Source: Myxosarcina sp. GA_180221_E-2-1-MAG-40_15 (GTDB lineage Bacteria > Cyanobacteriota > Cyanobacteriia > Cyanobacteriales > Xenococcaceae). Taken from it: a stretch of 64,000 nucleotides of DNA. The notes under the pieces are model-generated. The model was not told where the DNA came from, did not search any database, and saw only the letters and a list, made by a program, of their open reading frames with translations. A program made the translations under genes and the position numbers. The stretch is from contig JAIMKV010000011.1 in the NCBI GenBank assembly GCA_020692205.1, forward strand, positions 21,372 to 85,371. The letters are read 5' to 3'. Each line of letters starts with the position of its first letter. Within the stretch, counting starts at the first letter, position 1. This document shows, one piece after another, positions 48,274-57,776 of the stretch.

Positions 48274-48647
48274 TGCAGTTGATACCTCATCTCTAATTGT
48301 TAAAGGGAAATACCCTAACGCTACACTTTAAATAGGCTTAATTTGCTTTTATGGGTGTGGTGCTAAACACAAATTATGTTTTTAGGGATTCTCCTATATT
48401 ACTGCCATGGTTGCCAAATTTTGGCTAATTGGGCATGATTTGTATGGCAATTTCCTGACATTTAGTTGACTGTTGCTTGGAACAATTGTCGTTAGAAAAA
48501 ATCATTTTTTTTGGTAGATCCACGGTAAGCTATTTAAGGTAAAACCAAGTATTAGCAAGGAACAGACTAGTTTAAGTTAAACTGACTGCGCTGGAAAAAG
48601 CACGAAAATAACGATACACAATTAACCGATAATAATTAACAATTCCT
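48274..48647. other. Intergenic region upstream of hisG
   Basis: About 375 bases of divergent intergenic DNA. No ORF, terminator or recognised operator; it presumably holds promoters of the GNAT gene and hisG. Confidence 0.45.
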
Positions 48648-49274
48648 ATGATTACTATTGCCTTACCCAAGGGCGCGTTATTAAAAGACAGTATTAAATT
48701 ATTTTGCAATGTGGGCTTAGATTTTAGTGTCTTTTTGGATCAAGCTAACCGCCAGCTACAGGTTGTCGATCCGACCAATACTGCTAAAGCTTTGTTAGTG
48801 AGAGCGCAGGATGTTCCCGTATATGTAGAGTATGGTCAAGCACAGCTGGGAATTGTGGGCTATGATGTGCTGCGAGAAAAACAACCCGAAGTGGCTAATT
48901 TGACTGACCTTAAATTTGGCTATTGTCGTCTCTCTGTAGCAGTCCCCCAAACTAGCTCCTATCGTCGCTCTGTCGAATTACCCCCCCATGGTAGAGTGGC
49001 ATCTAAGTTTGTCAACTGCGCCAAAGAATACTTTGATGGAATCGATCTGCCTGTAGAAATTGTTCCTCTATCTGGCTCAGTAGAACTAGGACCAATTACA
49101 GGAATGTCTGAAGCTATTGTCGATCTAGTCTCTACAGGAAAAACCCTCAAAGAGAATGGCTTGATTGAAATTGACGTGCTGTATGAGAGCAGCGCGAGAT
49201 TAATTGCTCATCCTTTAAGCTATCGTCTAAATCGCGATCACCTCAGCAGTTTATTAGAAAAGCTGCAAAATTAA
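48648..49274 (+). CDS. hisG: ATP phosphoribosyltransferase, short form
   Basis: 208 residues. First enzyme of histidine synthesis (ATP + PRPP). N-terminal [18 protein letters not shown], the [23 protein letters not shown] region ([11 protein letters not shown]), and the PRPP-binding block [29 protein letters not shown]. The length and absent C-terminal regulatory domain make this the short form, which needs the HisRS-like HisZ; hisZ is not in the window. Confidence 0.95.
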   Translation: MITIALPKGALLKDSIKLFCNVGLDFSVFLDQANRQLQVVDPTNTAKALLVRAQDVPVYVEYGQAQLGIVGYDVLREKQPEVANLTDLKFGYCRLSVAVPQTSSYRRSVELPPHGRVASKFVNCAKEYFDGIDLPVEIVPLSGSVELGPITGMSEAIVDLVSTGKTLKENGLIEIDVLYESSARLIAHPLSYRLNRDHLSSLLEKLQN

Positions 49275-49409
49275 ATACTTACTAAAACCGATAGTCATAA
49301 CATCCCCGCTACGATCAGTCATAATTTGAATGAACTAGTAACTAAAATCAGCTTCGAGATCAGGGTCAAAACTCTATAGATATGCTCTGTCTCAATTAAA
49401 CTTAAATTT

Positions 49410-51251
49410 ATGACTGTCGCTTCTCCAAATCCTCAAACCAAAATTAAAAATCAAGACAATGACTGGCGATTATTTCTCAAGCTCATACCTTACACTCGTC
49501 AAAGTAGGGGAACATTAGTAATTTGTTTAGTTTTGTTAGTACCGCTAGCAGTAGCGGGTTCAATCCAGCCTTTGATTATCGGTCAAGCCATATCATTATT
49601 AAAAGATGAGCCTACCTGGGGTTTTATTGACGGAGTATCTACTGCGGAAGGAATTAATCTCTTAGCTGGTTTGTTGTTATTAACCGTTGTGATTAGGCTA
49701 ATGTTTGCCTCGGTTCAAGGCTACTTAGTACAAAAAGTTGGACAGGAAATTACTGCCGAAGTTCGACAGGATTTGTTTACTCATGTGACTGCTTTGGCAT
49801 CGAGCTTTTTCGATCGCACTCCTGTTGGCAGATTGATTACCCGTATTGCTAGTGATGTAGAAGCTTTAGGAAACGTTTTTGCCAGTGGTGCAATCGGGAT
49901 AGTTAGCGATTTGGTTTCTATTTTGGCAATTTTAGGATTCATCTACGCTACTAACTGGAAACTAGCTTCAATTTTGGTTGCCATGCTAATTCCTGTCACG
50001 GCACTAATTATTTATTTTCAGCAGCAGTATCGTAAAGCCAACTACAAAGCCAGAGAAGAACTTTCTCAGCTCAATTCCATGCTGCAAGAGAATATTGCGG
50101 GAATTAATATTGTTCAGTTATTTCGGCGGGAAAAGTATAACAGCGAAATGTATCGTTCAATCAATGAACGCTACCGCTTGGAGGTTGATAAAACTATATT
50201 TCACGATTCGGCTGTATCCGCAACGCTAGAATGGATTGCCTTAGTAGCGATCGCAGCAGTTCTTTGGGCTGGAGGTATTTTTGTCCTGCAAGACACAATG
50301 ACTTATGGAGCATTATCGGCGTTTATTCTCTATGCTCAACGATTATTTAATCCTTTGCGTCAGTTTGCTGATAAATTCACCATGTTCCAGTCTGGATTTA
50401 CGGCGATCGAACGGATTACTGAACTGTTGAATGAACCGATTGCAATCAGAGATAAAGTGATTTCGGTCGCTGAAGGACACCGTACTTTATTAACACCACA
50501 AGTTGATTCTGGAACAGCCAAAACTGGCGAAATCCGCTTTGAAAAGGTTTGGTTTGGCTACAAAAGCGATGAGTATGTCATCAAAAATCTCGACTTTACG
50601 ATTAAACCTGGAGAAAAAGTAGCATTAGTTGGTCCTACGGGGGCGGGAAAAAGCTCGATTATTCGTTTGCTATGCCGTCTTTATGAACCCAGTCAAGGCA
50701 GAATTTTAATCGACGGCATTGATATTAGAGATATTCCTCAAGCAGATTTACGACGCTATATTGGCGTAATTTTACAAGAAAGCTTTTTGTTTGCAGGAGA
50801 TGTCAAACGAAATATCACGTTAGGCGATAATTATTCTCTTGAAGAAGTTAAACAGGCTGCTAAGTTAGTTAATATAGATCGCTTTATTGAAGATTTACCT
50901 GACGGTTACAATACCATCCTGAGGGAGAGAGGTACAAACCTTTCTGGAGGACAGAAACAGCTTTTAGCTTTCGCACGAGTAGCTATTCGCGATCCTCACG
51001 TCTTGATTTTAGATGAAGCAACATCTAGTTTAGATGTCACCACCGAGGCTTTAATTCAATCCGCTTTAGACCAAATTCTGATTAATCGTTCGGCAATAAT
51101 TATCGCCCATCGCCTGTCTACAATCCGTAACGTGGATAAAATTTTGGTGCTCAAGCGAGGAGAACTAGTTGAATTTGGTAGCCACGATCAATTGCTGGAA
51201 ACGAACGGATTATACGCCAGCTTATATAAGTTACAAATGTTGGGTAATTGA
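49410..51251 (+). CDS. ABC exporter, fused membrane and ATPase domains
   Basis: 613 residues, half-transporter that dimerises. Six membrane helices in residues ~30-330, with intracellular loop motif VGRLITRIASDVEALGN. The ATPase shows Walker A VGPTGAGKSSIIRLL near 410, Q-loop GVILQESFLFAGDV, signature LSGGQKQLLAFARV near 515, Walker B VLILDEATSSLD and the H-switch IIAHRLSTIRN. Belongs to the MsbA/multidrug exporter type; substrate not determinable. The kinase-like gene starts 28 bases downstream. Confidence 0.92.
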   Translation: MTVASPNPQTKIKNQDNDWRLFLKLIPYTRQSRGTLVICLVLLVPLAVAGSIQPLIIGQAISLLKDEPTWGFIDGVSTAEGINLLAGLLLLTVVIRLMFASVQGYLVQKVGQEITAEVRQDLFTHVTALASSFFDRTPVGRLITRIASDVEALGNVFASGAIGIVSDLVSILAILGFIYATNWKLASILVAMLIPVTALIIYFQQQYRKANYKAREELSQLNSMLQENIAGINIVQLFRREKYNSEMYRSINERYRLEVDKTIFHDSAVSATLEWIALVAIAAVLWAGGIFVLQDTMTYGALSAFILYAQRLFNPLRQFADKFTMFQSGFTAIERITELLNEPIAIRDKVISVAEGHRTLLTPQVDSGTAKTGEIRFEKVWFGYKSDEYVIKNLDFTIKPGEKVALVGPTGAGKSSIIRLLCRLYEPSQGRILIDGIDIRDIPQADLRRYIGVILQESFLFAGDVKRNITLGDNYSLEEVKQAAKLVNIDRFIEDLPDGYNTILRERGTNLSGGQKQLLAFARVAIRDPHVLILDEATSSLDVTTEALIQSALDQILINRSAIIIAHRLSTIRNVDKILVLKRGELVEFGSHDQLLETNGLYASLYKLQMLGN

Positions 51252-51279
51252 TTAAAATTCAAGAAATCAAAATACAGTC

Positions 51280-51804
51280 ATGAAAAAAGTAGCAGTTTTT
51301 GGCAATACTGGAGGAGGAAAATCTACGTTAAGTAAAAAACTGTCAGAAATTACTGAGTTACCACTTTATGTTTTAGACAAAATAAAATACCAAGATGGTG
51401 GAAAAGAAGTTCAATATGAAAAATATCGAAAGGTTCACGGTCAAATTTTAGAGTCTGAGGAATGGATTATTGATGGTTATGGCTGTCTTGAAACATTATG
51501 GCAACGATTAAAAGTAGCAGATACATTAATCTACCTAGATTTGCCCTTAACTACACATTTTCTTTTGGTAAGTAAGAGGTTGATTAAAGGGTTATTTAAA
51601 AATCCTGAAGGTTGGCCCAAAGATAGTCCTATTATTAAGAGTAGTCTCAATAGTTACAGCATACTCATAGCTTGTCACAAACGTTTAACTCCAAAGTATC
51701 GTAAATATGTAGAGCAATCTAGAGATACCAAAGATGTTTACCACTTAAAATCAATTAAAAGTATTGCGCAATTTTTGGCAAGAATCGAAACTGACTACTT
51801 TTAA
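51280..51804 (+). CDS. Adenylate-kinase-like P-loop protein (FlaR/topology-modulation type)
   Basis: 174 residues. Walker A VFGNTGGGKSTLSKKLSE at the N-terminus, LPLYVLDKIKYQDGG near residue 28, and EEWIIDGYGCLETLWQRLKVADTLIYLDLPL in the middle, the usual pattern of proteins annotated as DNA topology modulation protein FlaR. The nucleotide substrate is not known. It follows the ABC exporter closely and may share its transcript. Confidence 0.8.
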   Translation: MKKVAVFGNTGGGKSTLSKKLSEITELPLYVLDKIKYQDGGKEVQYEKYRKVHGQILESEEWIIDGYGCLETLWQRLKVADTLIYLDLPLTTHFLLVSKRLIKGLFKNPEGWPKDSPIIKSSLNSYSILIACHKRLTPKYRKYVEQSRDTKDVYHLKSIKSIAQFLARIETDYF

Positions 51805-51812
51805 TATTAATC

Positions 51813-51992
51813 ATGGGAAATAGTGTAACGATCACCTTATCGATCTTATTCTGGTTAACTCCTATTGCCTTAACAATTCATTTGGCGCTCAAACAAGCTG
51901 AATCTAAGACCTATAAAAAAAGATTGAGTTATATTTATGGTGGACTTTGGGCGATCGCTTTTCTTGGTTACGGCTGGCTATATATCAAGTAA
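51813..51992 (+). CDS. Small two-helix membrane protein, 59 aa
   Basis: Complete frame ATG to TAA, 8 bases after the kinase-like gene. Two hydrophobic stretches (residues ~5-25: VTITLSILFWLTPIALTIHL; ~41-58: IYGGLWAIAFLGYGWLY) flank a charged Lys/Glu-rich loop. The close spacing and membrane pattern support it as a real gene, possibly co-transcribed with the upstream two. Its 3' end lies 20 bases from a MITE-like repeat. No homologue recognised. Confidence 0.5.
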   Translation: MGNSVTITLSILFWLTPIALTIHLALKQAESKTYKKRLSYIYGGLWAIAFLGYGWLYIK

Positions 51993-52015
51993 GCTAACCA
52001 AGTATTATGTAATTA

Positions 52016-52182
52016 TACTAAATCCGATTGATCGAGTATACTTTTCTCGATAAATACCGAAGTCTTCCCGACTTTTGACTTTTCCTGTCAAGCAAGACAA
52101 TGTGACTTCTAACTTTTAACTTTTGACTTTTAACTTTTGACTTATTTAACCTTAAAGTGTTCTATCCGAACAGGATTTAGTA
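52016..52182. mobile_element. MITE-like element with TA-flanked inverted ends
   Basis: TACTAAATCC (52016-52025) and GGATTTAGTA (52173-52182) are perfect inverted copies, flanking A and T extend the match by a base. If the outer TA is a target duplication, the ends are CTAAATCC...GGATTTAG and fit the IS630/Tc1-mariner style. The interior is non-coding and includes tandem copies of ACTTTTGACTTTTA-like units (about 52098-52143). It ends 4 bases from the rdgB stop codon. Confidence 0.65.
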
Positions 52183-52186
52183 TTAC

Positions 52187-52768
52187 TTATGTCTGTCTAC
52201 TTAATTCTTTTAACTCAGGCATTAGTTGGGCAAATGCAACTCCCCGATGACTAACTTTTCCTTTAGTTAATGCAGACATTTCGGCAAAAGTTTGTTGCTG
52301 CGACGGAACATAGAATATTGGATCGTAACCAAAACCACCATTACCACGGGGAGATGTCAATATTTCACCTGGACATATCCCTTCAGTTTCTAAGACGATC
52401 TCACCATCAGGATTAGCGATCGCTACTGCACAAACAAACTTCGCCTGTCGGTTACTAGTATCTCCTAGTTCTCTCAGCAAACGGTCGATGCGCTCTTGAT
52501 CTGTCTCTCCATAACGTGCCGAATATATTCCTGGCGCACCGTCAAGGGCATCCACTGCTAAACCAGAATCATCAGCAATTGTCCATTTACCTACAGCTTT
52601 TGCTACTTCTGAAGCTTTTAAACGAGCATTCGCAATAAAAGTAGTCCCCGTTTCTTCGATATCTATTGCCGCAGGTTTTAATTCTAACTGCCAAGGCAAA
52701 TCGATTAGATACTCCTGCATTTCTTGTAACTTACCAGGATTTCCCGTCGCGACAACTAACTTTTTCAT
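52187..52768 (-). CDS. rdgB: XTP/dITP diphosphatase (RdgB/HAM1 family)
   Basis: 193 residues from ATG 52768 (MKKLVVATGNPGKLQEM). Removes non-canonical purine nucleotides (ITP, XTP) from the pool. Substrate motif ATGNPGKLQEMQEYL, catalytic IEETGTTFIANARLKASEVAK and DDSGLAVDALDGAPGIYSARY, then GNGGFGYDPIFYVPS and KGKVSHRGVA. Complete. Its stop is adjacent to the MITE-like repeat, so its transcript 3' end probably runs through that element. Confidence 0.95.
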   Translation of the reverse strand: MKKLVVATGNPGKLQEMQEYLIDLPWQLELKPAAIDIEETGTTFIANARLKASEVAKAVGKWTIADDSGLAVDALDGAPGIYSARYGETDQERIDRLLRELGDTSNRQAKFVCAVAIANPDGEIVLETEGICPGEILTSPRGNGGFGYDPIFYVPSQQQTFAEMSALTKGKVSHRGVAFAQLMPELKELSRQT

Positions 52769-52800
52769 GTACTTAGTAAAAAACCTCAATTAATTATCCC

Positions 52801-53313
52801 AATAATTACCCCAGGAAATACGAACGCACCGACGAACATCATAATTGGCGAAAAAGCAGCCGATTTGATTCAAGCCGCAGATAGCGTTTGACAGCAAGCT
52901 TTAACCAGTATTAGTTTATTTTTGATCGCAACAACCAGCCTTTTTTGACGTAGCAACAGATGTTTTGCCCATACCTGATTTTGCTAAAGCTTTTCAGTTA
53001 AATGTAGGGGAATTATTTGGTTGGTTATTGGAATAGTGATTAATAATGTGATCGCTTTTATCTGCTTCAATATCTTCTTAACTCAGCCAATTCGGAACTT
53101 TAAACTATTTTAGTAAAGTGCGATCGCACTGAAACAACGATAGTTAATGACTTTTAGATTCGTCATCTGAGCAAATTGGCGATCGCACTTGGTCATCAAA
53201 TTTTAGCCACAACAGGAAAAAACATCTTAAGCCCTGGGGAAAAAGCAGCAATAGAACAACTATTTAGTTGGGCTAATTTTCAATTAGCCCAGACGGGATT
53301 GATGACTGACTAA
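52801..53313 (+). pseudogene. Decayed gene remnant(s) of unknown family
   Basis: From 52802 the frame reads GNTNAPTNIIIGEKAADLIQ then AADSV, a TGA where Trp would fit, QQALTSISLFLIATTSLF, a frame change within a run of six T, then DVATDVLPIPDFAKAFQLNV and GELFGWLLE. A further frame at 53158-53313 encodes LAIALGHQILATTGKNILSP and ends QLAQTGLMTD. The conserved-looking composition with a stop and a slip point shows decay. I cannot name the family or prove that both parts derive from one gene. Confidence 0.5.
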
Positions 53314-54749
53314 GAGTTTGCCCAATCTTTCGCCCATGCCAAAACCTGGCGGACTTCTGGCAGAGTAGGAGCTTGACAATAAAGGCGTAGCACTGGCTCT
53401 GTGCCGCTAAAGCGAATTAGCAACCAAGTATTATCGTCCATCCTAAATTTATAGCCGTCTACGTCTAAGCAATCAATCACAGGCATTCCTGCAACTTCCT
53501 TGGGCGTTTCCTTTTGCAGACGTTCTAACAACTTAGCGCGGACATCCATACTAGCTAGGGGAAGGTCGATGCGATCGTAGTAAGCCGTAAAATTGGTTTT
53601 CTGCTGTAGTCGGGCATAGATTGCACCTAAATCTTCTCCAGACTCCACAACTGCTTCCAATACATAAAGAGCTGATAACAAAGCATCCCGTTCGGGAATA
53701 TGCGTACCGTAACCAATTCCCCCAGATTCTTCCCCACCAATCATGACTTGGGTCTGTAGCATCCTGTCACCGATGTACTTATAACCAATCGGTGTCTCAT
53801 AGACAGAGCGGCCATATATTTCAGCCAAACGAGGAATTAAATCTGAACCACTAACAGTCTTGACAATTTCTCCTTTAAAGCCTTTACGTTCGGCTAGATG
53901 TTCAATCAAAATGGGGATTAATACCTGCGAACTCAGGAAATTACCGGCTGCGTCTGCACCAGCAATGCGATCGCTGTCTCCATCAAATACTAACCCAACT
54001 CTAATACTATCAGGGTATTGTTTAGCTCCTGCTTTAATTGCCTGAAAAAAGTCAGGCAGATACTTCGGTAGGGGTTCAGGTGCGCCACCGCCAAATAAGG
54101 GATCGCGATCGCTATTAATCTCTTCTACAGCACAGCCTAGAAGTCTCTCTAAACCCGTAGCTGCCGCGCCGTGCATTACGTCTACGTAAACTTTGAGTTT
54201 TTCAGTGGCGATCGCATTTTTAATAGCTGCAATATCAACTTTTTGCTGCAATCCCTGACAGTAACTTGCCCAAGGATCGAATTTTTCTATTTTTCCTGGT
54301 TTTTTAGCTGTGGGTAAAGGTTGACCAATTCTCGCCTCAATCTGTTCGGTAATTTCTGGAGGAACAGAACCACCAAAAGCACTTTTAACTTTTAATCCTA
54401 GATAGGCAGCAGGATTATGAGATGCCGTCATCACAATTGCCCCAAGAGCATGATGAGCTTTCGCTGCCCAACTAAACGCGGGGGTAGGTGCAAAACACTC
54501 CGACAACAATACATCAAAGCCCGCCTCTTGTAATGCTTCTGCTGTCAATTTGGCAAAATCTTCTGCCATAAAACGGCGATCATAACCCACAATCACGGTA
54601 CGGTTATTAACGATATCTCCGTAATTATCTGCTAAGACTTGAGCTGCGATCGGTGCTAGCATAGCTACCCGCTCAAAAGTAAAGTCGGCAGCAATTACTC
54701 CACGCCAGCCGTCTGTACCAAACTTAATTGGATTAACAGTAAAAGCCAT
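53310..54749 (-). CDS. Phosphoglucomutase/phosphomannomutase family protein
   Basis: 479 residues. N-terminal FGTDGWRGVIAADFT, the catalytic phosphoserine loop IVMTASHNPAAYLGLKVKS near residue 105, the metal loop VGLVFDGDSDRIAGADA near 240, sugar-binding IGGEESGGIGYGTHIPERDAL near 335, and the phosphate-binding RFSGTEPVLRLYCQAP near 440. It interconverts hexose 1- and 6-phosphates; glucose or mannose preference cannot be read off. Monocistronic; its stop overlaps the end of the decayed frame on the other strand. Confidence 0.92.
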   Translation of the reverse strand: MAFTVNPIKFGTDGWRGVIAADFTFERVAMLAPIAAQVLADNYGDIVNNRTVIVGYDRRFMAEDFAKLTAEALQEAGFDVLLSECFAPTPAFSWAAKAHHALGAIVMTASHNPAAYLGLKVKSAFGGSVPPEITEQIEARIGQPLPTAKKPGKIEKFDPWASYCQGLQQKVDIAAIKNAIATEKLKVYVDVMHGAAATGLERLLGCAVEEINSDRDPLFGGGAPEPLPKYLPDFFQAIKAGAKQYPDSIRVGLVFDGDSDRIAGADAAGNFLSSQVLIPILIEHLAERKGFKGEIVKTVSGSDLIPRLAEIYGRSVYETPIGYKYIGDRMLQTQVMIGGEESGGIGYGTHIPERDALLSALYVLEAVVESGEDLGAIYARLQQKTNFTAYYDRIDLPLASMDVRAKLLERLQKETPKEVAGMPVIDCLDVDGYKFRMDDNTWLLIRFSGTEPVLRLYCQAPTLPEVRQVLAWAKDWANS

Positions 54750-54859
54750 AGAACTTAAAATTTAGTAATTCAGAATAACACCTTCCAGATTAACTGTTTC
54801 TCTGGAGTTTGAAAACTAAAAGAGAATGACTGCAAAATTATCGCTCTTCAACTTATCTT

Positions 54860-55222
54860 CTAAACTTCTTTTGAATCGGTTTGCTGCGGGAGACTAGTAT
54901 TCTGTTGAGGATAATCTACTTTAGATTGAATAAATTCTAGGTTTTGTAACAAATCTTTGAGCCTCATTCTTTCTATGTAAGGCCAGCCACCTTTTTCTTC
55001 TATATCTTTAACCAACTGGTATAAATCATGGCGAGTTTGAGGTAGTGCAGATTCAAAATATTTTACTCTAATTTGGCGATGAATCTGTTCTAAATCGCGT
55101 AACAAAAACAACAAATATAAGCTATCGTTCTGATGTTTCTCTGCCAAGGCACATAAATCTTGGGCAGTTTTTTTTAGAAGGCTATCTGAATCAATCGAGT
55201 TGATGTCTTGATCTTGAGTCAT
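54860..55222 (-). CDS. Cyanobacterial helical hypothetical protein
   Basis: 120 residues from ATG 55222 (MTQDQDINSIDSD); a longer frame to 55270 is possible. The central part is helical with DLCALAEKHQNDSLYLLFLLRDLEQIHRQIR and LKDLLQNLEFIQSK. The order of the conserved-looking LLRDLEQIHR motif and the GGWPYIERMRLKDLL block resembles small conserved cyanobacterial proteins of unknown function. Divergent from psbO. Confidence 0.65.
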   Translation of the reverse strand: MTQDQDINSIDSDSLLKKTAQDLCALAEKHQNDSLYLLFLLRDLEQIHRQIRVKYFESALPQTRHDLYQLVKDIEEKGGWPYIERMRLKDLLQNLEFIQSKVDYPQQNTSLPQQTDSKEV

Positions 55223-55468
55223 GCGCCATGCCATATAAAAGTGAAAATGAACTTTGTCTACTTGAGGCAAAATTTACAATAATCATAAACCGATTACCGA
55301 ATACTTGTTCCTAAGTTCAGCAGATTGTTGAACAGGATATTTTTAAGCGATTGAATATTGGTAGTCCTTATTTGGTAGAGTAGATACCATCTATAAAATG
55401 GCTAATTTCTTAAGAAGAGCCTATTTTCAGCATCTTTCGCGCTCGATGTTAAATCTAAAATTGACAAA

Positions 55469-56308
55469 ATGAAGTTGACTATGAGATACCGTACAATTAT
55501 TGCCAGTCTCTTAGCATTATGCTTAGGAGTACTAACCGCCTGTAGTAATTCTAGTAAAGTAAGCAGAAACGAACTTACCTACGATGATATTGTTAACACT
55601 GGCATAGCTAATACTTGCTTAGAATTACCAGATAGCAGTCGTGGCACTATTCCCATTAAAGCAGGCGAAAAATATACTATCCGAGACTTATGTATCGAAC
55701 CTAGGGAATACTTTGTCAAAGAAGAACCAGTTAGCAAACGCCAAAAAGCCGAGTTTGTTGAGGGCAAATTATTAACTAGATACACTTCCACCCTAGATCA
55801 GATTCAGGGAACTATTGATCTTAACGATGATGGAACTCTAACCTTTACTGAAATTGATGGTATTGATTTTCAGCCCGCTACTGTTTTATTACCTGGAGGC
55901 AAAGAAGTTCCCTTCCTTTTCACGATGAAGCAATTAGTTGCTACTACTCAATCAAGTTCTGACACTATCAACACCTCAACTGACTTTGAAGGCGAGTTTG
56001 ACGTACCTTCCTATCGTGGACAGGTATTTTTAGATCCTAAAGGCCGTAGCCTTGCTAGTGGTTATGATAATGCTGTAGCCTTGCCTGGACGTGCAGATGA
56101 TCCTCAGTTTTCTAAAGCAAACGTCAAAGAATTTGTTTCTCGTAAAGGAAAAATGTCTCTTAATGTTACTAAAATAGATAGCGAAACGGGGGAAATTGCT
56201 GGGGTATTTGAAAGTGAACAGCCCTCTGCAACTGATTTAGGAGCAGAAGAACCAGAAGAAGTTAAAGTTCGTGGTATTTTCTACGGCAGAATTGTATCCA
56301 ATGCTTAA
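55469..56308 (+). CDS. psbO: Photosystem II manganese-stabilising protein PsbO
   Basis: 279 residues from ATG 55469; ATG 55481 is an alternative. An N-terminal export signal (hydrophobic residues ~10-24) ends in a lipobox-like LTAC. Mature part: NELTYDDIVNTGIANTCLEL, the two Cys (NTCLEL, RDLCIEP) that form the known disulfide, LLPGGKEVPFLFTMKQLVAT, DFEGEFDVPSYRGQVFLDPKGR and the C-terminal GIFYGRIVSNA. It caps the Mn4CaO5 cluster on the lumenal face of photosystem II. Single gene with a strong terminator. Confidence 0.97.
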   Translation: MKLTMRYRTIIASLLALCLGVLTACSNSSKVSRNELTYDDIVNTGIANTCLELPDSSRGTIPIKAGEKYTIRDLCIEPREYFVKEEPVSKRQKAEFVEGKLLTRYTSTLDQIQGTIDLNDDGTLTFTEIDGIDFQPATVLLPGGKEVPFLFTMKQLVATTQSSSDTINTSTDFEGEFDVPSYRGQVFLDPKGRSLASGYDNAVALPGRADDPQFSKANVKEFVSRKGKMSLNVTKIDSETGEIAGVFESEQPSATDLGAEEPEEVKVRGIFYGRIVSNA

Positions 56309-56381
56309 TAATCAATTAGATAGCTAGCTAAATATACGCTATTTAATTAACCAGTTAATTATAAATAAATTAGTTGTTATT

Positions 56382-56403
56382 AGGGGCAAATGCCCCTTTT
56401 TTT
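56382..56403 (+). terminator. Intrinsic terminator of psbO
   Basis: AGGGGCA (56382-56388), short AA loop, TGCCCCT (56391-56397), then T-run to 56403. Compact GC-rich stem, about 75 bases past the stop. Confidence 0.92.
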
Positions 56404-56895
56404 GTGCTTTTAAAAAGTTATTACCACTTAATCAAAACTAAGAGTGAACTCTAAAGTAATTTTTAAAAAATTCGTATTCAATATATTTTAAGTATTTTTA
56501 CTATACGGTAATTAAACTGCTTTGTTTAGCTAGATAACTGCTAGCCTCGTACTATAAAAATAATATTTTAAACAAAATCAGCAGTCGGATTATTTTGTTT
56601 AATTACCTAGATTTTTTTGCCGTTTATCTGGGCGTAAAAATATTTTCTTTCAGCTTAAATTATGATTAGTAAATTTACTTATTGCCTTAAGTGATCTTAC
56701 ATAAAACTAAGTATAATTCTGGTTTAAATTCAAAGTTTATCAAATAAAAATAGTATAAATGCTGTTGTTCTGTAGATAGAAAAAATAATAAGCTGTAATT
56801 GTTTCCAAAACAGATTTATTTTATTTAAGCAAAGTAAATTAGTAAATTAGTAAGTTTTAAATTATAAATTTTTCTCTATCTAGGGACTAAGTTTA
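56404..56895. other. AT-rich region upstream of the sigma factor gene
   Basis: About 490 bases with A/T tracts and no ORF or repeat I can name. It should contain the promoter of the sigma factor gene. Confidence 0.45.
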
Positions 56896-57672
56896 ATGAC
56901 AACTTGTGTTAATAAAAATATTAAAGTAGATAGTCTTTATTTGTTTCAGCAATATCAAAAAAAGCCATTGATCCAGATAAGAAATCAGATTATGGAGCTA
57001 AATTTTGGTCTAGTAAAAAAAGAAGCATATCATTGGGTGAACCAATGTAATGAGAGCTTTGAGGACTTATTACAAGTTGGTTCAATCGGATTGATTAGAG
57101 CTATCGAACGTTTTGATGTGGAAAAAGGAAATGCTTTTAGTTCTTTTGCTATCCCCTACATAAGAGGCGAAATTCAACACTATTTAAGAGATAAAAGTTG
57201 TACTCTAAGAATTCCCCGACGTTGGCTAGAATTGCGGCAGCAATCGATCGCTTTTGTCCATGATTTCCGCGAACAACATCATCGTCAGCCTAGTAACTTG
57301 GAAATTGCTCAGTACTTAGAGGTATCTATCAAAGAATGGCAAGATATCAAATTAGCGTATCAAAATCGTAAGCCTTTAAGTTTAGATGTTTCTATTAATA
57401 ACGACTTAGATAGCCAGACTAGCCTTTGCGATCTAGTTGCCGATCCTAAGCATCGCAGCTTTCATTTAGTTTATGAAGATCGGGTTCGCCTTCAGCAAAG
57501 TTTAGCTGAATTAGAAGATCGCACGAGAAATGTTTTGGAGTTCGTTTTCTTACATGACTTAACTCAGAAGGAAACTGCAAAAATGCTTGGTATTAGTGTA
57601 GTAACTGTTTCTCGTCAATTAAAAAAGGGTTTGAACTTACTGAAAAAGTCCATGACACAAGAAAATCCTTAG
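56896..57672 (+). CDS. sigF: RNA polymerase sigma factor, SigF/type 3 group
   Basis: 258 residues. Region 2: MELNFGLVKKEAYHWVNQCNESFEDLLQVGSIGLIRAIERFD and FSSFAIPYIRGEIQHYLRD. Region 3: PSNLEIAQYLEVSIKEW. Region 4.2 helix-turn-helix: LTQKETAKMLGISVVTVSRQLKKGL. The short length and region-2 style mark the alternative SigF-like group, which in cyanobacteria controls type IV pili, motility and envelope functions. No anti-sigma gene adjoins. The next gene, 104 bases on, encodes a PilP-like lipoprotein. Confidence 0.88.
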   Translation: MTTCVNKNIKVDSLYLFQQYQKKPLIQIRNQIMELNFGLVKKEAYHWVNQCNESFEDLLQVGSIGLIRAIERFDVEKGNAFSSFAIPYIRGEIQHYLRDKSCTLRIPRRWLELRQQSIAFVHDFREQHHRQPSNLEIAQYLEVSIKEWQDIKLAYQNRKPLSLDVSINNDLDSQTSLCDLVADPKHRSFHLVYEDRVRLQQSLAELEDRTRNVLEFVFLHDLTQKETAKMLGISVVTVSRQLKKGLNLLKKSMTQENP

Positions 57673-57776
57673 TTTCTAAGCTCTGGCTGATCTTTAAATC
57701 AACTGTTATGTTGGAGTCTGAATTGTTTGGTTACAGATTCAATTAGGCAATCTTAATCGATAGTTGGATAATTATT

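Noticed and set aside
52095..52145. Tandem repeat as a CRISPR array
   Set aside because: Units are 7-14 bases with no spacers of constant length and no cas genes nearby.
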